This document shows positions 5,936 to 9,310 of a stretch of 9,310 nt of DNA, piece by piece. The translations under genes and the position numbers were made by a program. Within the stretch, counting starts at the first letter, position 1, and every line of letters begins with the position of its first letter. Source of the DNA: Gammaproteobacteria bacterium (GTDB lineage: Bacteria; Pseudomonadota; Gammaproteobacteria; Xanthomonadales; Marinicellaceae). The notes under the pieces are model-generated. The model did not search any database. It was given only the letters and a program-made list of their open reading frames with translations, and was not told the origin of the DNA. The stretch is taken from contig JAUHZH010000054.1 in the NCBI GenBank assembly GCA_030426065.1, positions 1 through 9,310 of the forward strand. Direction: 5' to 3'.

Positions 5936-7723
5936 CTACTTGCAGTCCAAACAATTGACCAGTTTTTGTGCTTCTGTCTGCTCGGCAATGTATGCATCAA
6001 TCGACTGTTCTAACACAGACAAAGGGACAGGTCCTTTGGCCAAGATGGCGTCATGGAATGTTCGGATGTCAAAAGCACTGCCCAGCGCTTTTTCTGCTTT
6101 TCTTCGCAATTCCCAAATTTTGATTTCACCCAGCTTGTAAGACAGGGCTTGACCTGGCCAAGCAATGTAGCGGTCAATTTCGGTGCGGACATTGTGTTTG
6201 GAAAGGGCGGTGTTTTCTTCCATCAGTTGGATGGCTTCTTCTCGACTCATGCCCATGGCATGCATGCCGGTATCAACCACCAAACGCATGGCACGCCACA
6301 TTTCATAGGTCAAACGGCCAAAGTCAGAGTAAGGGTCTTGGTAAAAGCCGACTTCTTTGGCCAGCTTTTCGCAATACAAAGCCCAGCCTTCGCCAAAAGC
6401 CGAAATGTAACTGTAACGCCTGAAGTTGGGCAGGTCCTCGAGTTCAGCGTTCAAAGCGCCTTGTAAATGATGGCCTGGAACGGCTTCGTGAAAAGTCAAC
6501 GCTTCCAGGTTGTAGAGAGGCCTTTTTTCCAAGGCATAGGTGTTGACCCAGTATTGGCCCGGGCGGGTCGAATCCAGCGGCGCTGAAACATACCTGCCCG
6601 TGGTGTAATTGGGTGCAATGCCTTCAGGAACCGGATTAACGGCATAAGGCTGCCTTGGCAGCTTGGTGAACAAGGCGGGCAGTTTGCCATCCATGCGTTT
6701 GGAGATGTCTCTGGCTTCTTTCAGGAGTTCATCTGGGGTTTTGGCATAAAAGCGTTCATCGGTCCGTAAAAACTCAAGAAAATCAGCAAAGCTGCCTTCA
6801 AATTCAAGGTCTTGGATGATTTGCTCCATTTCTGCACGGATCCGCTTCACTTCTGCCCGGCCGATGGCATGGATTTTTTCAGGCGACCAGTCTAAGGTGG
6901 TGTATTCTTTGATTTGTTGTTGGTAATAAGCCAGGCCGTCAGGAAAAGATGAAGCACCGATGGTGCTGCGAGCGCCCGGTAGGTATTCATCCACCATGAA
7001 TCGTTTGAATTGTTTGTATGCCGGGTTGATTTGGTCGCTGATGATTTGCTGTGCCTGCTGTTGCCATTCGTTGAAGGCCGCTTCGTCGATGTGTGCGGGT
7101 TTGTTGGCAAATGGTTCGAAGAACACCGATTCAGTGGCGTTGTCCTTGATGTAAGTGTCAATGAAGGTTGGGTAGTGTTGAATGATGACTTGGGGTTGGG
7201 TGAACCCACGTGCCAATCCAGCTTTCATGTTTTCGATGTGTTGTGACACCACGCGGGGCACTTGTGCCATCTTTTTCAAGTGGTCTTTGTAGTCATTGGC
7301 TGTTTGAAAAGAACCGAAACGGTGCATGGTGGCCAAATTGACATGAAAAGAATTCTCAGCCGTGATGGGCATTTCATATTCTTTGAACCGGTTGTCTGCC
7401 AAGGTGTTTTCAAGGCTGGTTTTTTGCATTTGCCAGTTGATCTGATCGGTTTGGGACAGTTTTTGGGTTTTGATTTTTACCAAATCCTTCAAAGCCGACT
7501 CAATCACTTGATTTTGTTGGAGGTGCCATGCAGCTGAAACATCATTGAGTTCAGCGCTGCGGCTCAAATCACCAAAATAAGCAGCCGACTGAGGGCTTAA
7601 ATCCAGTTGGTTTTGCCAAATTTGAGTCAGCAGTTCTTGAAATTTTTCCGTTTCTTTTTTGCTGACTTTGGCATCGCTTGTGAACCAGCACATCAGCAGC
7701 AAAACAAAGGCAAATGACTTCAT
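5936..7723 (-). CDS. Secreted DUF885 family zinc metallopeptidase
   Basis: The 595-residue product matches the DUF885 family in length and motifs. Residues 1-18 form a signal peptide ending SDA; Cys12 is not in a proper lipobox because Met precedes it. The metal site is HEAVPGHHLQ (His412, Glu413, His418 or His419), within TFHEAVPGHH, and the downstream FGEGWALYCE at 443-452 supplies the likely third ligand and conserved acid. Other conserved blocks are GRYVSAPLDSTRPGQYW (376-392), RTEIDRYIAWPGQALSYK (513-530) and FHDAILAKGPVPLSVLEQ (556-573). The family is thought to hydrolyse peptides by an HExxH-like zinc mechanism, here in the periplasm or outside; the substrate is unknown. GAGG at 7734-7731, seven bases before the ATG, supports the start. 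It is convergent with the propeller gene and divergent from 7842-8117. All expected active-site residues are present. Confidence 0.93.
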   Translation of the reverse strand: MKSFAFVLLLMCWFTSDAKVSKKETEKFQELLTQIWQNQLDLSPQSAAYFGDLSRSAELNDVSAAWHLQQNQVIESALKDLVKIKTQKLSQTDQINWQMQKTSLENTLADNRFKEYEMPITAENSFHVNLATMHRFGSFQTANDYKDHLKKMAQVPRVVSQHIENMKAGLARGFTQPQVIIQHYPTFIDTYIKDNATESVFFEPFANKPAHIDEAAFNEWQQQAQQIISDQINPAYKQFKRFMVDEYLPGARSTIGASSFPDGLAYYQQQIKEYTTLDWSPEKIHAIGRAEVKRIRAEMEQIIQDLEFEGSFADFLEFLRTDERFYAKTPDELLKEARDISKRMDGKLPALFTKLPRQPYAVNPVPEGIAPNYTTGRYVSAPLDSTRPGQYWVNTYALEKRPLYNLEALTFHEAVPGHHLQGALNAELEDLPNFRRYSYISAFGEGWALYCEKLAKEVGFYQDPYSDFGRLTYEMWRAMRLVVDTGMHAMGMSREEAIQLMEENTALSKHNVRTEIDRYIAWPGQALSYKLGEIKIWELRRKAEKALGSAFDIRTFHDAILAKGPVPLSVLEQSIDAYIAEQTEAQKLVNCLDCK

Positions 7724-7777
7724 GTTTTTTCCTCAAAAGGTGCAATAAAGGGCACAAGATAACACATCATGAGCGGC

Positions 7778-7788
7778 TTTAGACTAAA
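7778..7788. promoter_or_regulatory. Small palindrome in the divergent promoter region of the peptidase and the small exported protein
   Basis: TTTAG-A-CTAAA is a perfect 5-1-5 palindrome at 7778-7788, roughly midway in the 118-bp gap between the two divergent starts. TCTAAA at 7792-7797 repeats one half and makes an alternative inverted repeat with TTTAGA at 7778-7783. An operator is possible. AT-rich sequence makes chance occurrence fairly likely. Confidence 0.2.
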
Positions 7789-7841
7789 AGCTCTAAAAAA
7801 AATAGGTAGCATCAAAGAGGAACAAAAGAGAGAGGCAAATC

Positions 7842-8117
7842 ATGAAGAAATCACTTTGGTTTTTAACCATTTTCACTTTTCACGTTTGGGCTGAAGAGGC
7901 TCCCAGGCCCAATATTTTTGACCCCACCCCCGAGTCACATGTGTTCGCAGAACAATCTTTGTTGGAACAGTATTTACGCGATCAAAAACCAAGCACGTTC
8001 AAATATTACCAACGCCTGGATGCAACAGCACAAAAGCAGGTGTTCGAGGCGCATCGCAATGACCAAGACAAAGACATTACAGAGTTGGTGTTGGTGGTGT
8101 ATCGCAGAAACCGCTGA
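7842..8117 (+). CDS. Small exported protein of unknown function
   Basis: The 91-residue product has a good signal peptide: basic start MKK, hydrophobic LWFLTIFTFHV, and a likely cleavage after VWA at residues 15-17. The mature part of about 74 residues begins with a Pro-rich stretch (APRPNIFDPTP). It continues with a charged, mostly helical segment: SLLEQYLRDQ, then TFKYYQRLDATAQKQVFEAH, then DITELVLVVYRRNR at the end. There is no Cys, membrane helix or catalytic motif, so it should be soluble in the periplasm. I do not recognise the family. The start is fixed by AGAGG at 7831-7835, six bases before the ATG. It is divergent from the DUF885 peptidase and 183 bases upstream of the HAD lipoprotein. 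A functional link to either is not shown. Confidence 0.7.
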   Translation: MKKSLWFLTIFTFHVWAEEAPRPNIFDPTPESHVFAEQSLLEQYLRDQKPSTFKYYQRLDATAQKQVFEAHRNDQDKDITELVLVVYRRNR

Positions 8118-8222
8118 TCTTACCATTAATGCTTCCTTACTGAGCCTTTCAGAACTTGAGGCATCAGAACGCATCAGGTGCTGTGCTTAGGGTTAAGCAG
8201 GTTGAGTTGATATGGTCCAACA

Positions 8223-8228
8223 TTGACA
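8223..8228 (+). promoter_or_regulatory. Perfect -35 hexamer upstream of the HAD lipoprotein gene
   Basis: TTGACA at 8223-8228 matches the -35 consensus exactly, but the 16-18 base spacing leads only to CATTTT/ATTTTT at 8246-8252, a poor -10. A separate extended-type element, TG-T-TAAGAT at 8264-8272, has no -35 at proper spacing. A promoter is likely in this stretch, but which elements act is unclear. The rest of 8118-8300 holds only a weak stem (GCTTA/TAAGC near 8185-8198) and a GCATCAG direct repeat. Confidence 0.3.
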
Positions 8229-8269
8229 GTTGGTGTAGTGGTCACCATTTTTTCATCTTTCAATGTTAA

Positions 8270-8300
8270 GATGCTGCTATTTTTTTAAACGAATAGCATC
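8270..8300 (+). promoter_or_regulatory. Hairpin directly abutting the start codon of the HAD lipoprotein gene
   Basis: The left arm at 8270-8281 (GATGCTGCTATT) pairs with the right arm at 8292-8300 (AATAGCATC) if three bases of the left arm bulge out, giving nine pairs. The right arm ends on the base before ATG 8301. No Shine-Dalgarno is present in the loop or arm. It may restrict translation initiation, or mark an operator in DNA. Confidence 0.35.
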
Positions 8301-9197
8301 ATGACAAAGCATTTGAGTTTGTTCTTTTTGGTTTCAGCCTTGGCGGCATGTGTCCATTCACCTGAAGCTGTTGGGCCAAGTCAACAACCCACCATTCATG
8401 AACACGCCACCACATTTCAATCGGTCTCAGAAAAAGTGGCCGAACTGGTGAAGGCCCATGGTCATGACCAGGTGTTGGTGGTGCTGGACATCGACAACAC
8501 CTTATTGACCAGTGACGTCGATTTGGGTGGTGATGTTTGGTACCAATGGCAACGTGGCAAACTCGACGTCAAACCCACGCCTGAGCAAAAAGTGGCTTGT
8601 TTGTTTCAAGACGCCATTGGCTTGTTGTACGAGCTGGGTCCCATGGATTTAACTGAATCAACTGTGCCTGCTCAAGTCAGTCAATGGCAAGAGCAAGGCC
8701 TTACAGTGTTTGCCCTGACATCTCGTTCCCCCAAATACCGCAGCGCCACAGAGCGTGAATTGTCCGTGCATGGATTGGATTTCACGGTATCAGCTCTGAC
8801 AGATAAACAGGGTGAATTACCAGTTTATGACGGCGCATTGGATCGTCCTTACAGCTACATCAATGGCGTGATGATGACAACAGGCATGGACAAAGGCAAA
8901 ATGCTTCAGTTCATCTTGAATAAAACAGGCAAACATTACCCAGCAATTGTTTTTGTTGATGACTCTGAAAAGAACATCACCCACATCAACCAAGCCTATC
9001 TGGATTCAAACACCGAAATGCACCTGTTTCACTACACCCGCATCGAAAACGAGCGCATCAAAAATCAAGGCACCGTGTTGACCCAAGCACAAGCCGATCA
9101 AATGGCCACAGAATGGCAAGACATCAATGCCTTATTGGACCGCGTGTTTCCAGAGCGAGCTGCGCGACAAGAAGCGGGTTGTGTGGCTGGGGAGTGA
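8301..9197 (+). CDS. HAD-superfamily lipoprotein phosphatase, DUF2608-like
   Basis: The 298-residue product carries a lipoprotein signal (hydrophobic LSLFFLVSA, lipobox LAAC with Cys17); the residue after Cys is Val, which in enterobacterial rules favours the outer membrane. All four HAD phosphatase motifs are visible. Motif I is VLDIDNTLL (Asp63 nucleophile, Asp65 acid/base), motif II is ALTSRS (Thr140), motif III is the Lys in MDKGKML (Lys198 or Lys200), and motif IV is IVFVDDSEKN (Asp220, Asp221). This indicates a Mg-dependent phosphohydrolase facing the periplasm. The layout resembles the DUF2608 family, and by analogy the lipoprotein acid phosphatases; the substrate is not known. The start is placed by the lipoprotein signal, since no Shine-Dalgarno is seen and a hairpin abuts the ATG. 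The tail (about 260-298) is charged and helical with one late Cys (294). Confidence 0.85.
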   Translation: MTKHLSLFFLVSALAACVHSPEAVGPSQQPTIHEHATTFQSVSEKVAELVKAHGHDQVLVVLDIDNTLLTSDVDLGGDVWYQWQRGKLDVKPTPEQKVACLFQDAIGLLYELGPMDLTESTVPAQVSQWQEQGLTVFALTSRSPKYRSATERELSVHGLDFTVSALTDKQGELPVYDGALDRPYSYINGVMMTTGMDKGKMLQFILNKTGKHYPAIVFVDDSEKNITHINQAYLDSNTEMHLFHYTRIENERIKNQGTVLTQAQADQMATEWQDINALLDRVFPERAARQEAGCVAGE

Positions 9198-9310
9198 TGG
9201 GGTGGAATGAAGTGAGAACCAAAACACCGAAAAGTTGATTTCATCCTTAAATCCAGCAAAATTGGAAGTCCACTGACGTGGAATACACACCCCCAACCTC
9301 GGCAACTGCT
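9198..9310. other. Non-coding right edge, nothing identified
   Basis: No gene start with a ribosome site is seen after the stop at 9195-9197. The only structure is a small 5-bp stem (TCCAC at 9269-9273, GTGGA at 9278-9282), too weak to name. A neighbouring gene may begin or end outside the window. Confidence 0.3.

Noticed and set aside
6053..6466. Plus-strand open frame of 137 codons within the DUF885 gene
   Set aside because: It is antisense to the conserved metallopeptidase C-terminal region and shows no family motif.
1..9310. CRISPR array, tRNA or rRNA, prophage, toxin-antitoxin or defence system
   Set aside because: I looked for regular direct repeats, cloverleaf-like segments and recognisable proteins of these systems on both strands and saw none.

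Overview
This window looks like an ordinary chromosomal segment of a gammaproteobacterium of moderate GC. The protein set suggests a marine or environmental member near Marinicella or the Xanthomonadales: a CadC-like winged-helix regulator fused to a TolB-like propeller, a secreted DUF885 metallopeptidase, and a secreted propeller protein with a GEGF/WYTY-type C-terminal module. The lineage is inferred from protein style only; no rRNA, tRNA or marker gene is present.

Layout. 1-210: 3' end or small gene of unknown function, with a start that cannot be judged at the window edge. 350-1572: a tight two-gene operon (GlsB/YeaQ-type membrane protein, then a DUF900-type alpha/beta hydrolase) with a perfect TATAAT -10 upstream. 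1727-2359: exported protein with an acidic Pro/Glu linker and a TonB-like C-terminal domain. It converges on 2393-4408 (minus), a one-component membrane regulator; a perfect 12-bp hairpin fills the gap. 4499-5833 (plus) is divergent from the regulator across 90 bp and encodes a secreted beta-propeller protein, the best candidate target of the regulator. It converges on 5936-7723 (minus), a DUF885 peptidase, with two large hairpins between them. 7842-8117: small exported protein of unknown function, divergent from the peptidase. 8301-9197: HAD-superfamily (DUF2608-like) lipoprotein phosphatase. 9198-9310: no gene seen.

How the genes fit together. Six of the nine products carry export signals or a periplasmic domain, so the region is biased towards envelope functions, but apart from the 350-1572 operon and the divergent regulator/propeller pair nothing shows that they form one pathway. 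I see no CRISPR array, phage, toxin-antitoxin pair, transposase or defence system. The most noteworthy signals are a nested inverted repeat in the divergent promoter at 4450-4480, an apparently permuted or truncated C-terminal module in the secreted propeller protein, a 35-bp near-perfect palindrome flanked by 4-bp direct repeats at 5886-5928, and a run of long intergenic hairpins that lack the T-tract of a standard terminator.
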